A program made the translations under genes and the position numbers. This document shows, piece after piece, positions 56,337 to 64,000 of a stretch of DNA of 64,000 nucleotides. Numbering within the stretch: position 1 is the first letter of the stretch; every line of letters starts with the position of its first letter. The notes under the pieces are model-generated. The model searched no databases and was not told where the DNA came from. It worked only from the letters and a program-made list of their open reading frames with translations. Source of the stretch: Citreicoccus inhibens (GTDB lineage: Bacteria; Myxococcota; Myxococcia; Myxococcales; Myxococcaceae); the NCBI RefSeq assembly GCF_019039035.1, contig NZ_JAHNZT010000007.1:124001-188000 (forward strand), given 5' to 3'.

Positions 56337-57497
56337 TCAGTCGCGCGGCAGGTGCACGGTGAAGGTCGTGCCCGAGTCCGCGCTGGAGGCCACCTCCACG
56401 GAGCCGCCGTGCGCGGTGATGATCTGCCGGGTGATGTAGAGCCCCACGCCCAACCCCGTGGGGGCGCCCTTCTCGCGCGGCGCGCGCCCGGCCTGCCGCC
56501 ACACGCCGAAGAGTCGCGGCAGGTCGATGGGCGCGATGGCCGGCCCCTGGTTGTGCACGCACAGCACCGCCTCGGAGTCCCTGCCCTCCGCGAGCACGCG
56601 CACCCGGCTCTCCGCGGGGCTGTAGCGCAGCGCGTTCGCGACCAGGTGCGTGATGACCTGCTCCAAGCGGTCCGCGTCCCACGCGCCGCGCCCGTCGCCT
56701 TGCAGCTCCAGCTCGACGGCCCGGTCCGGGTGGCTCGCGCGCAGCGAATCCACCGTGCAGCGCACCACCTCGAAGAGGTCGCACCGCGCGCGCAGCACCG
56801 GCATGCCTCCGCCCAATCGCGCCCGCGCGAAGTCGAGGAGCTGGCGAATCATCCGGTCCATGCGCCCGGCGCTCGAGAGGATGCGGCCCGTCAGCATCGC
56901 CTGCCGCTCGTCCAACGCCCCGCGCCGCTGAAGCTGCTGCGCGGACATGGACAGCGCGTTGAGCGGATTGCGCAGGTCGTGCCCCAACATGCCGAGGAAC
57001 TGCTCCAGGAACTCCTCGGCGCCGCTCTCGCGAGTGGGCGGCGCGACCATGGCCAGCTCCAGCAGGTGTTGCTGATGAATCACCTGCTCGGACAGCTCGC
57101 GGGCCTCGCGCTCGACCCGGCGCAGGCGCAAGAGCAGCGCCACCTGAGACAAGAGTCCGCCCGCGTCCACCGGGGCGAGCCGCCAACAGTCCGGGCCCCA
57201 CTCCGGCCCCGCGGGCTGGGCTCCAGATGGCGCCTCCGGGTCGCCCACCCACAGCACCCAGGCCCCGTGCGTGCGCGCGGTTCGCCGCAGGCCCTGGCAC
57301 GTCTCCCGCGCCTCGGCCCCAGGGGCCCGCGTCTCCACGAGCACGAGGTCCACGTCCACGGCCAGCCGCGTCAGGGACTCTCCGTGGGCGTCCGAAGCGA
57401 GGACCTCGAAGCCCGCGCGCTCCAGGAGCCGGGCGGTGCTGGCGCGGCTCGCGGGGTCGTCGTTGACGTGGAGGATGACCGGGGGCGAAGGCATCAT
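56337..57497 (-). CDS. histidine kinase with N-terminal pseudo-receiver domain
   Basis: This 386-residue protein begins with a receiver-like domain (about 7-125: ILHVNDDPASRASTARLLERAGF). Its phosphoacceptor position holds Glu55 (DLVLVETRAPG) in place of Asp, and the conserved late Lys-Pro is missing (LAPVDAGG), so it is a pseudo-receiver. HisKA follows with FLGMLGHDLRNP (His173) and HATPase_c with NALRYSPAESRV and GLGVGLYITRQIITAHGG. The kinase core is close to that of the other PAS kinase in this window. Soluble; no response regulator adjacent. Its function would be phosphorelay output to an unlinked regulator, with the N-terminal domain as an input module. Confidence 0.87.
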   Translation of the reverse strand: MMPSPPVILHVNDDPASRASTARLLERAGFEVLASDAHGESLTRLAVDVDLVLVETRAPGAEARETCQGLRRTARTHGAWVLWVGDPEAPSGAQPAGPEWGPDCWRLAPVDAGGLLSQVALLLRLRRVEREARELSEQVIHQQHLLELAMVAPPTRESGAEEFLEQFLGMLGHDLRNPLNALSMSAQQLQRRGALDERQAMLTGRILSSAGRMDRMIRQLLDFARARLGGGMPVLRARCDLFEVVRCTVDSLRASHPDRAVELELQGDGRGAWDADRLEQVITHLVANALRYSPAESRVRVLAEGRDSEAVLCVHNQGPAIAPIDLPRLFGVWRQAGRAPREKGAPTGLGVGLYITRQIITAHGGSVEVASSADSGTTFTVHLPRD

Positions 57498-57664
57498 GCG
57501 AGGCGTCCGGGAAGTGCCCCCTTCGTAGCGTCAGCGCTCCCCGGGTGCCAAGTCCGGACGCTCGGGAAGCGTGGCCGCTCGCCGAGGGAGCGGGGAGTCG
57601 GTGGGAGGCAGTGGGTGACACGCGCCGCTCCCCCATGGGCGCATTTCGCGATAGGGAGGAGGCC

Positions 57665-58630
57665 ATGCGCGCTCCCTGTCGCCCGCTTCCCGCGGATGGA
57701 CGTTTCCTCCAGTCCGTCGGTCCCACGCCGCTCGTCCCCGTGAAGCTGGACGCGGAGGGACCGACCATCTGGTGCAAGCTCGAGTTCCTCAACCCCAGCG
57801 GCTCCACCAAGGACCGCATCGCGCGGTACATGCTGGAGAAGGCCTGGCGCCTGGGCGAGCTGTGCCCGGGCGGCAAGGTGGTGGAGGCCTCCAGCGGCTC
57901 GACGAGCATCGCCCTGGCGCTCGCCAGCGCGCAGATGGGGTGCAGCTTCACCGCGGTCATGCCCGAGGGCGTGACGGATGAGCGCCTTTTGACCATCCGC
58001 GCGTATGGCGGCGACGTGCTGCTCGTGCCGCGCGCGGAGGGCATCCGCGGCGCCATCGCCCGCGCCGAGGCCTTCGCGAAGGAGCACGGCGCCTATGCGC
58101 CGCGCCAGTTCGAGAACCCCGACAACGCCGAGGCGCATCGCGTGTGGACCGGGCAGGAGATTCTCGCGCAGGTGCCGGGCGGGCTCGTGCACGGCGTGGT
58201 GAGCGGCGTGGGCACCGGCGGCACCGTGGTGGGGCTGTATCAGGCGTTCGCGGAGGCCGGCTGTCCGGTGACGGCGTTCGTCGCGCGGCCCGTGGCCGGA
58301 CTGGGCTGCGACATCGAGTGCTGCAGCTTCAGCTCGCGCGTGCCGGGCGTGGTGGATGGCCTGTCGCGGCTGTACCGCGAGGCGGACATGCCGGGCACCG
58401 TGGAGTTGGACATCTCCGACGACGTGGCCATGGGCACCGCGCGCGCGCTCATCCGCCGCGGCTTCCCCGTGGGTCCGTCCTCGGGCCTCAACTACGCGGC
58501 GGCAGTGGAGGCCGCCAAGCGACTGGGCCCCAGCGCGCAGGTGGTGACGGTGTTCCCGGACCGCATGGAGCGCTACTTCTCCACCGAGCTCATCCAGCCC
58601 AAGCCCGCGCCCGCCAAGGGCGTGGCCTAG
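57665..58630 (+). CDS. CysK/CBS-like PLP-dependent enzyme
   Basis: This 321-residue protein is a fold-type II PLP enzyme of the cysteine synthase/cystathionine beta-synthase family. The Schiff-base lysine is in NPSGSTKDRIARYML. The substrate loop is SSGSTSIALA, the phosphate loop is GVGTGGTVVG, and PVGPSSGLNY is near the C-terminus. The DRIARYM wording is nearer to O-acetylserine sulfhydrylase/CBS-like enzymes than to threonine deaminases. Cytosolic. ATG 57665 was chosen because GGGAGGAGG precedes it by 3 bases; the frame is open 40 codons upstream. It is convergent with the XRE gene, and a strong hairpin separates them. Confidence 0.88.
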   Translation: MRAPCRPLPADGRFLQSVGPTPLVPVKLDAEGPTIWCKLEFLNPSGSTKDRIARYMLEKAWRLGELCPGGKVVEASSGSTSIALALASAQMGCSFTAVMPEGVTDERLLTIRAYGGDVLLVPRAEGIRGAIARAEAFAKEHGAYAPRQFENPDNAEAHRVWTGQEILAQVPGGLVHGVVSGVGTGGTVVGLYQAFAEAGCPVTAFVARPVAGLGCDIECCSFSSRVPGVVDGLSRLYREADMPGTVELDISDDVAMGTARALIRRGFPVGPSSGLNYAAAVEAAKRLGPSAQVVTVFPDRMERYFSTELIQPKPAPAKGVA

Positions 58631-58645
58631 GCGCCTCGCGCGTGA

Positions 58646-59476
58646 CTACGGCCGGGCCTCTTCCGAGGAGCCCGGCCGTGCGTTGCTCGCCCCCAGGCGT
58701 CGCAGGGTCTCCGCCGTCGCCGCGTCCGCTGGGAAGAAGGACTCGATGGCCAGCTCCGACAGCGTGATGTCGTTGGCCGTGCCGAACACGGTGATGGTGC
58801 TGAACAGCGAGAGCTGCCCCGCTTCCGTGTCCAGCCGCAGCGGCACCACCACGCCCACGTCCGGAGACTCGTGCGCGGACGGTCCGCCCGAGGGCGCGGG
58901 CAGCGCCTTGAGCTCCTCCAGCAGGCTCGCCAGCGAGCTGTCGGTGGACATCTCCACCTGACGGTGCAGCCGCGCCAGCAGGTGCCCGCGCCACTGCGCC
59001 AGGTTGGCGATGCGCGGCGCCAATCCTCGCGGATGCAGGCTCAGCCGCAGCACGTTCACCGGCGGCTGGAGCAGCTCGGGGTCCACGCCCACGAGCAGCG
59101 GCGCGATGGCCCCGTTCGCGGAGACGAGCGTCCAGTGGCGGTCCACCGCGAGGGCCGGATAGGGCTCGTGTCCCGAGAGCACCATGTCCACGGCCTCGCG
59201 CGCGGCGCGCAGCGCGGGGTCATCCAAGCGCCGCTCCACGTAGCTGGGCGCGTAGCCGGCGGCCACCAGCAGGCCGTTGCGATCGCGCAGGGGAATCTCC
59301 AGCTCCTCGGCCAGGTGGAGAATCATCTCCCGGCTGGGAATGGAGCGACCCGTCTCCATGAAGCTGATGTGCCGCGTGGAGACTTCCGCGCGCAGGGCCA
59401 GCTCCATCTGACTGATGCCCCGCTGCTGGCGCCACTTGCGCAGCAACTCTCCGACAGGACGACTCCGGGGTGCCAT
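58646..59476 (-). CDS. XRE-family regulator with MmyB-like ligand domain
   Basis: This 276-residue protein has an N-terminal Cro/CI-type helix-turn-helix (VGELLRKWRQQRGISQMELALRAEVSTRHISFMETG, residues about 8-44). It is followed by an MmyB-like PAS-type ligand-binding domain, with ALAVDRHWTLVSANGAI, NVLRLSLHPRGLAPRIAN and VVPLRLDTEAGQLSLFSTITVFGT. MmyB-like proteins often bind fatty acids and control oxidative or redox enzymes. ATG 59476 was chosen, as the upstream 28 codons are poor. It is divergent from a small membrane protein with a 153-base spacer containing an inverted repeat, so it may control that gene. Confidence 0.9.
   Translation of the reverse strand: MAPRSRPVGELLRKWRQQRGISQMELALRAEVSTRHISFMETGRSIPSREMILHLAEELEIPLRDRNGLLVAAGYAPSYVERRLDDPALRAAREAVDMVLSGHEPYPALAVDRHWTLVSANGAIAPLLVGVDPELLQPPVNVLRLSLHPRGLAPRIANLAQWRGHLLARLHRQVEMSTDSSLASLLEELKALPAPSGGPSAHESPDVGVVVPLRLDTEAGQLSLFSTITVFGTANDITLSELAIESFFPADAATAETLRRLGASNARPGSSEEARP
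58648..58679. terminator. strong hairpin between convergent genes
   Basis: ACGGCCGGGC (58648-58657) and GCCCGGCCGT (58670-58679) form a perfect 10-bp stem with a 12-base loop, inside which CTC and GAG can also pair. It lies just after the CysK-like gene and overlaps the last codons of the opposite XRE gene. No T-tract. A bidirectional terminator is likely. Confidence 0.65.
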
Positions 59477-59539
59477 GGCCGCGCACCATAAGCAGGGGCG
59501 GCGCGCCAATCCACCGGATGCGCATGCCCCGGCAATTAC

Positions 59540-59557
59540 CTCGCGCGTCATCGCGAG
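59540..59557. promoter_or_regulatory. inverted repeat in XRE/membrane-protein intergenic region
   Basis: CTCGCG (59540-59545) and CGCGAG (59552-59557), six bases apart, make a symmetric site between the divergent XRE and membrane-protein genes. It is a plausible operator for the XRE regulator, but CG-rich repeats are common here. Confidence 0.3.
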
Positions 59558-59629
59558 CACCGAGCGACCTCTCTACTTTGCGACTCACTCACCGGGCGGC
59601 CCCCCGCCGCCCTCACCCAGGAGCAGCGT

Positions 59630-60037
59630 ATGAACACGGTCGCGAACTCTCAGTCCCCGCTGCGCAAGGCCTTCATCCTCGACGCCGTCGCCACGAGCGC
59701 CATGGGCGTGATGCTCGCCGCGGGCGCCGGGATGCTCACCTCGTTGCTCGGCCTGCCAGTGGAGTTGCTGCGCTGGGCGGGCCTCGCGCTCATCCCCTTC
59801 GGCGCCATCCTGGCCGTGGTGGGGATGCGGCAGAACATCCCGGCGGGGCTCGCATGGCTCCTCATCGGCTGCAACGCGATGTGGGTCGTGGACAGCCTGC
59901 TGCTTCCGTTGAGCGGCTGGGTGCAGGCCACCGCGCTGGGCACGGTCTTCGTGGTGGGCCAGGGCCTGGTGGTCGCGGTGTTCGTGGGCCTGGAGGTCGC
60001 GGGGCTCCGCCGGGCGCAGCGCTCCAGCGTGGCCTGA
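59630..60037 (+). CDS. four-helix hypothetical membrane protein
   Basis: I do not recognise this 135-residue protein. It has four predicted membrane helices: about 14-40 (ILDAVATSAMGVMLAAGAG), 45-65, 72-92 (AGLAWLLIGCNAMWVVDSLL) and 98-125. Short loops and a basic C-terminus point to the inner membrane. AGGAGC lies 7 bases before the ATG. It is divergent from the XRE gene, which likely controls it by position, and it precedes the TAXI gene by 98 bases. Homologues annotated as integral membrane proteins often sit next to such regulators. Confidence 0.75.
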   Translation: MNTVANSQSPLRKAFILDAVATSAMGVMLAAGAGMLTSLLGLPVELLRWAGLALIPFGAILAVVGMRQNIPAGLAWLLIGCNAMWVVDSLLLPLSGWVQATALGTVFVVGQGLVVAVFVGLEVAGLRRAQRSSVA

Positions 60038-60135
60038 ACTTCAGGGATGCGCCGCCCGGCCCCGTGAAGGGCAGCCGGGCGGCCCCTCGGGGCAAGACAG
60101 GTGCGCGAGACACCGGCGCTATAGTCCGCGCCATC

Positions 60136-61500
60136 ATGAAGAAGGACTCCCTCTCGGGACGCTTCCGCCGCGCGGCCTTGCGCGAACTGTGGCTCACGTT
60201 CGCTCCCGCGCTGCTCCTCGTCGCGGCGGCGTTCGCCGTGACCTTCTACTTCGTCCAACCCGCGCCCCCCATGAAGCTGGTGCTGGCGGTGGCGCCCGAT
60301 GAAGGCGGCTTCAAGTACTACGCGCGCCGCTACCAGGAGTTCCTCGCCCGACACGGCGTCACCCTGGAGCTGCGCACCACGAAGGGCTCCGCCGAGAACC
60401 TCGCGCTGCTCAACTCGGACACGCCCAGCGCCGACGTGGCCTTCGTGCAGAGCGGCGCGCCCGGCATCGACCAGGCCAGCCACGTGCTGTCCCTGGGCAG
60501 CGTGGCCTACGTGCCCCTCTGGGTGTTCTACCGAGGCGAGCCCGTGGAGGACCTGCGCGGACTCCAGGGCCGGCGCATCGCCGTGGGCCCCGAGGAGAGC
60601 GGCACGCGGGCCCTGGCCCTCACCCTCTTGAAGGCCAACGGCGCGGACGCGTCCCCCGCCACCGAGCTGCTCCCATACGAGCGCGCCGAGGCCATCGAGC
60701 AGCTCAAGGCCGGACAGGTGGACGCGGTGTTCCTCGTCTCTCCCGCCGAGTCACCCCCCCTCCAGAAGCTGGCCGCGATTCCCGGTGTGCGGCTGCTCGA
60801 CTTCGCGCGCGCCGAGGCCTACGTGCGCCGCTATCCGTACCTGTCGAAGCTCGTGCTCCCGCGCGGCGTCTTCGACCTGGCCCGGGATGTTCCGGCCCAG
60901 GACGTGACGCTCGTGGCGCCCACCGCGAACCTCGTGGTGACGGACCGCCTGCACCCGGCGCTCAAGTACCTGCTCTTGCGCGCCGCCAGCGAGGTCCACG
61001 GAGGCTCCGGCCTGCTCGACCGAGCGGGAGAGTTCCCCTCGCCGCGCGAAGCGGGGCTCGTGCTGGGCAGCGAGGCGCGGCGCTACTACGAGTCCGGCGT
61101 CCCGCTGCTCCAGCGCCACCTGCCCTTCTGGGCCGCGAACCTGGTGGACCGGCTGTGGGTGATGCTGGTGCCCTTCATCGCGGTGGTGGTGCCGCTGGGC
61201 AAGGCCGTGCCCGCGTTCCTCCTGTGGCGCGTGCGCTCGCGCATCTTCAAGTGGTACGCGCGGCTCAAGGAGATCGAGATTCAGCTCGAGGAGAACCCCG
61301 GCCGCCCCATCCTGGAAGGGATGCTCGCGCGGCTCGACGAGGCCGAGCGCGAGGTGAACCGCATCCCCATGCCCATCGCCTATGCGGAGAACCTCTACTT
61401 CTTCCGCGAGCACATCGACGTGGTGCGCCGCCGCATCACCCGCCGATTGACGGACGCGCACTCGGACAGCGCGCCCCCCGCGGTCTCCGCGATGAGCTGA
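60136..61500 (+). CDS. TAXI family TRAP solute-binding protein with membrane anchors
   Basis: This 454-residue protein has an N-terminal membrane helix (LTFAPALLLVAAAFAVTFYF, residues about 15-38). It is followed by a TAXI-type periplasmic binding domain: MKLVLAVAPDEGGFKYYARRYQEFL, LRTTKGSAENLALL, DVAFVQSGAPG, GRRIAVGPEESGTRALA and LKAGQVDAVFLVS. A second helix near 345-370 (VDRLWVMLVPFIAVVVPLGK) leads to a charged C-terminal helix region (RLKEIEIQLEENPGRP). No TRAP permease genes are adjacent, so it may use another permease or act as a membrane-held sensor. ATG 60136 chosen because it begins just before the first helix. Confidence 0.85.
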   Translation: MKKDSLSGRFRRAALRELWLTFAPALLLVAAAFAVTFYFVQPAPPMKLVLAVAPDEGGFKYYARRYQEFLARHGVTLELRTTKGSAENLALLNSDTPSADVAFVQSGAPGIDQASHVLSLGSVAYVPLWVFYRGEPVEDLRGLQGRRIAVGPEESGTRALALTLLKANGADASPATELLPYERAEAIEQLKAGQVDAVFLVSPAESPPLQKLAAIPGVRLLDFARAEAYVRRYPYLSKLVLPRGVFDLARDVPAQDVTLVAPTANLVVTDRLHPALKYLLLRAASEVHGGSGLLDRAGEFPSPREAGLVLGSEARRYYESGVPLLQRHLPFWAANLVDRLWVMLVPFIAVVVPLGKAVPAFLLWRVRSRIFKWYARLKEIEIQLEENPGRPILEGMLARLDEAEREVNRIPMPIAYAENLYFFREHIDVVRRRITRRLTDAHSDSAPPAVSAMS

Positions 61501-61512
61501 GCGGGCCGGAAG

Positions 61513-62601
61513 CTACGTGCGCATGCGCAGCCGCGTCTCGTGCACGGCATCCAGGGGCGCGGTCTTCTCGCGCTCCGCCGAGCGCAGCAGGCGCAGGATG
61601 CTGGGCCCCAGCACGTCGATCTCCGTGGACGCGTACGTCTCCGTGCCGAAGCGCTGAATCGTCTTAAGCTGCTCCTCCAGGATGCGCACGTCCTGCCGGA
61701 AGATGTGCAGCGCCACCGGCACCGCGAGCGGCAGCACCGCGCGCAGGAGCAGCCGGGGCAGCGGCAACCGGAACGTGGCCACCGCGTACACCTGCGTGTC
61801 GTAGTCGGACAGCGGCGTCATCGCGGACGTGACGAGGATGTGGCTGCCCTCGCCGATGCGGTACTCCACCTGCGCGATGGACGGCAGCAGGAAGCGATCG
61901 AAGTGCTGCACCACGCCGCCCCCGGGCGCGAGCACCCGGCCCACCAACCCCGTCGGGCGCGGCTCGCCCACGTACTCGGCCTCCACGCGGTCCGCGCTCC
62001 GGCGCACGACGACGTCGATGTCGTTGCGCTTCTCCTCGGTGCGGAAGAGGCCGCCGTGCAGGTAGGCGGTGTGCGGCACGTCCAGCGTGTTCTCCAGCAC
62101 CGCGTGCAGCGTGCCCGGCGCGCGAAGCACGCGGCGCACCGTGGTGTAGTCCGCGGCGTCCAGCAGCGGGAAGCGGAAGGGCTCGGAGGTCGGCTCGACG
62201 CCGGGCGTGGAGTACACCCAGATGAAGCCGTCCTGCTCGCGGGTGGCGTACGAGGCGGCGCAGCGCGCCTTCGCTGCGGGCTCCCCGAGGAACCCCGGGA
62301 TGGCGCGGCACTGGCCCTCCCGGTCGAACTTCCACCCGTGGTAGCCGCACTGGAGCTGCCCGTCCCGCACCTGGCCCAAGGACAGCGGCACGTTGCGGTG
62401 AGGACAGCGGTCCAACAGCGCGGCGGGCTTGCCGGCTTCGTCGCGGAAGAGGACGAGCGGCGTGCCTTGAAGCGTGCGCGCCACGGGCTTGCGCCCCAGC
62501 TCCCGTGACGCGCAGAGGATGAACCACGAATGCGGCAGGCGGACGACCGAGACATGGCCCGCGGGGGCGGCAGGGGTTCGCGACTCCTCGCGAGCGTTCA
62601 T
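61513..62601 (-). CDS. Rieske 2Fe-2S ring-hydroxylating oxygenase, alpha-type
   Basis: This 362-residue protein is a Rieske non-haem iron oxygenase. The 2Fe-2S site is CPHRNVPL (C66, H68) and CGYHGWKFD (C85, H88). The mononuclear iron motif is visible in LENTLDVPHTAYLHGG (Asp and two His ligands about residue 200). The order and length resemble PaO/VanA-type oxygenases, which act on single substrates with a separate reductase. No ferredoxin or reductase gene is adjacent. It should be cytosolic. It is convergent with the TAXI gene, and followed on the same strand by a Cu+ ATPase. Confidence 0.9.
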   Translation of the reverse strand: MNAREESRTPAAPAGHVSVVRLPHSWFILCASRELGRKPVARTLQGTPLVLFRDEAGKPAALLDRCPHRNVPLSLGQVRDGQLQCGYHGWKFDREGQCRAIPGFLGEPAAKARCAASYATREQDGFIWVYSTPGVEPTSEPFRFPLLDAADYTTVRRVLRAPGTLHAVLENTLDVPHTAYLHGGLFRTEEKRNDIDVVVRRSADRVEAEYVGEPRPTGLVGRVLAPGGGVVQHFDRFLLPSIAQVEYRIGEGSHILVTSAMTPLSDYDTQVYAVATFRLPLPRLLLRAVLPLAVPVALHIFRQDVRILEEQLKTIQRFGTETYASTEIDVLGPSILRLLRSAEREKTAPLDAVHETRLRMRT

Positions 62602-62636
62602 GCCGCCAGTCTAATGTCACCCGCGCCCGGCGTGCG

Positions 62637-64000
62637 CTAGAGCTTGAGCCGACGCAGCCGGAGGGCGTTTCCGATGACGGACACCGACGAGAGGCTCATC
62701 GCCGCGCTGGCGAAGATGGGGCTCAGGAGCAGGCCGAACACCGGATACAGCACGCCCGCCGCCAGGGGCACGCCCAGCAGGTTGTAGATGAAGGCGAAGA
62801 AGAGGTTCTGCCGGATGTTGCGCAGCACGCCCTCGCTCAACCGGCGCGCTCGGACGATGCCGCGCAGGTCTCCCTTCACCAGCGTCACGCCCGCGCTCTC
62901 CATCGCGATGTCCGTGCCGGTGCCCATGGCGATGCCCACGTCCGCCTGAGCGAGCGCTGGGGCATCGTTCACCCCGTCCCCCGCCATCGCCACCACGCGC
63001 CCCTCCTGCTGGAGCTTGCGCACCGCGTCTCCCTTTCCGTCCGGGAGCACGCCCGCGATGACCTCGGTGATGCCCAGGCGTCGCGCCACCGCCTCGGCCG
63101 TGGTGCGGCTGTCACCCGTGAGCATCACCACGCGCAGGCCCTCGGCGCGCAGCTGCGTCAGCGCCTCGGGCGTGGAGTCCTTCACGGGGTCCTCCACCCC
63201 CAACAGCCCCGCCAGCCGCCCGCCCGCCGACACGAGCACCACCGTCTGGCCATCGGCGCGCAGGGACTCGGCGCGCTCCGCCAGGGCCCGAGCATCCACG
63301 CTGCGCGCGCTCATCAGCGCCGCGTTGCCCAGGGCCACCTCGGTCCCATCCACGCGGCCGGTGACGCCCAGGCCCGTGTGGGACTGGAAGCCCTCCACCG
63401 GCGCCAGCACCACGCCCTGCGCCTGGGCACCGGCCACGATGGCCGCCGCGAGCGGGTGCTCACTGCCGCGCTCCAGGCTCGCGGCCAGCCGCAGCAGGTG
63501 GGACGCATCCAGCCCCGGCGCGGGCAGCACCGTGACGAGCTGGGGCTTGCCCTGCGTCAGCGTGCCCGTCTTGTCCACCACCAGGGTGTCCACCGCCGCC
63601 AGCCGCTCCAGCGCCGCCGCGTCCTTGATGAGCACGCCCACGCCCGCGCCTCGGCCCGTGCCCACCATGACGGACATGGGCGTGGCCAGCCCCAGCGCGC
63701 ACGGGCACGCGATGATGAGCACCGCCACCGCGTTGACCAGCGCATGCGCCAGCCGAGGCTCCGGCCCCCAGAGGGCCCACACCGCCGCCGTCAGCACCGC
63801 CACCGCGATGACCGCCGGCACGAAGACGCTGGCGACCTTGTCCGCCAACCGCTGGATGGGCGCGCGGGTGCGCTGCGCCTCGCTCACCCGCTGGACGATG
63901 CGCGACAGGAGCGTGTCGCGACCCACGCGCTCCGCGCGCATCACCCACGAGCCCGTCCCGTTCACCGTCCCGCCCGTCACCTTCGCGCCCGCCGACTTCT
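62637..64000 (-). CDS. copA: Cu+-translocating P1B-type ATPase, 5' end beyond window
   Basis: This partial gene encodes the C-terminal 454 residues or so of a P1B-1 ATPase that exports Cu+ across the inner membrane. It has the transmembrane metal site CPC ([12 protein letters not shown]), the phosphorylation motif DKTGTLT, the hinge [16 protein letters not shown], and the signature residues FIYN and MSLSSVSV in the last helices, which are characteristic of Cu+ rather than Zn2+ pumps. The region around the TGES loop and any N-terminal metal domain is lost past position 64000. The frame is open to the edge ([14 protein letters not shown]). It lies 36 bases upstream of the Rieske gene, same strand. 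Confidence 0.93.
   Translation of the reverse strand, partial: KSAGAKVTGGTVNGTGSWVMRAERVGRDTLLSRIVQRVSEAQRTRAPIQRLADKVASVFVPAVIAVAVLTAAVWALWGPEPRLAHALVNAVAVLIIACPCALGLATPMSVMVGTGRGAGVGVLIKDAAALERLAAVDTLVVDKTGTLTQGKPQLVTVLPAPGLDASHLLRLAASLERGSEHPLAAAIVAGAQAQGVVLAPVEGFQSHTGLGVTGRVDGTEVALGNAALMSARSVDARALAERAESLRADGQTVVLVSAGGRLAGLLGVEDPVKDSTPEALTQLRAEGLRVVMLTGDSRTTAEAVARRLGITEVIAGVLPDGKGDAVRKLQQEGRVVAMAGDGVNDAPALAQADVGIAMGTGTDIAMESAGVTLVKGDLRGIVRARRLSEGVLRNIRQNLFFAFIYNLLGVPLAAGVLYPVFGLLLSPIFASAAMSLSSVSVIGNALRLRRLKL

Noticed and set aside
56209-58056. A 615-codon minus-strand frame overlapping the pseudo-receiver kinase
   Set aside because: It is in another frame of the kinase gene and antisense to the CysK-like gene; both of those have catalytic motifs.

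Overview
The window is very GC-rich, densely coded and has strong third-position G/C bias. Its gene content points to a predatory or gliding deltaproteobacterium of the Myxococcaceae (Myxococcus, Corallococcus or Pyxidicoccus type). It has two complete PilY1/minor-pilin sets with c-type cytochromes, many lipoproteins, PAS histidine kinases and a Wzc-type tyrosine kinase. The assignment is inferred from gene content. I see no rRNA, tRNA, CRISPR array, insertion sequence or prophage.

Layout. 1-7.6 kb: polysaccharide genes. Two GT4 glycosyltransferases and a BY-kinase/Wzz chain-length protein run on the minus strand. A GT2-methyltransferase fusion and a polytopic glycosyltransferase-like membrane protein are divergent on the plus strand. 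7.6-24.2 kb: two tandem type IVa pilus tip/priming clusters, called A and B here. A is pilX-pilY1-pilV-pilW-fimU followed by a His/Met cytochrome c and a small Gly/Lys-rich secreted protein. B is pilX-cytochrome (TfcP-like, probable His/Cys haem)-pilY1-pilV-pilW-fimU. The same 17-bp palindromic element lies upstream of both clusters. 24.2-31.3 kb: a PAS histidine kinase, mfd, an NAD(P)H/FMN oxidoreductase and an ArgE-type deacylase. 31.3-35 kb: tandem paralogous lipoproteins, two intact and one decayed. 35-38.8 kb: hutF, a ferritin-like protein, a DMT exporter and a SpoIIAA-like protein.

38.8-48.2 kb is a compact five-gene minus-strand operon whose products are all exported: a DUF1592/1588-like haem protein, a small lipoprotein, a Tat-exported DUF1501 protein, a lipoprotein with a terminal CxxCH domain, and a large FG-GAP lipoprotein. 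The remainder (48.2-64 kb) holds a DUF420 membrane protein, a lipoprotein, a divergent LysR/MDR oxidoreductase pair, an Lhr-type helicase, a histidine kinase with a pseudo-receiver, a CysK-like PLP enzyme, an XRE regulator, a TAXI binding protein, a Rieske oxygenase and the 3' part of a Cu+ P-type ATPase.

How the genes work together. The pilus clusters build the tip complex that primes pilus assembly and mediates adhesion, and both PilY1 proteins carry two calcium-binding-like loops. The adjacent polysaccharide genes are functionally compatible, because motility by type IV pili in myxobacteria depends on surface polysaccharide. The five-gene exported operon has no function I can name. It is the best candidate for an undescribed system, together with the shared operator and the two different cytochromes of the pilus clusters.
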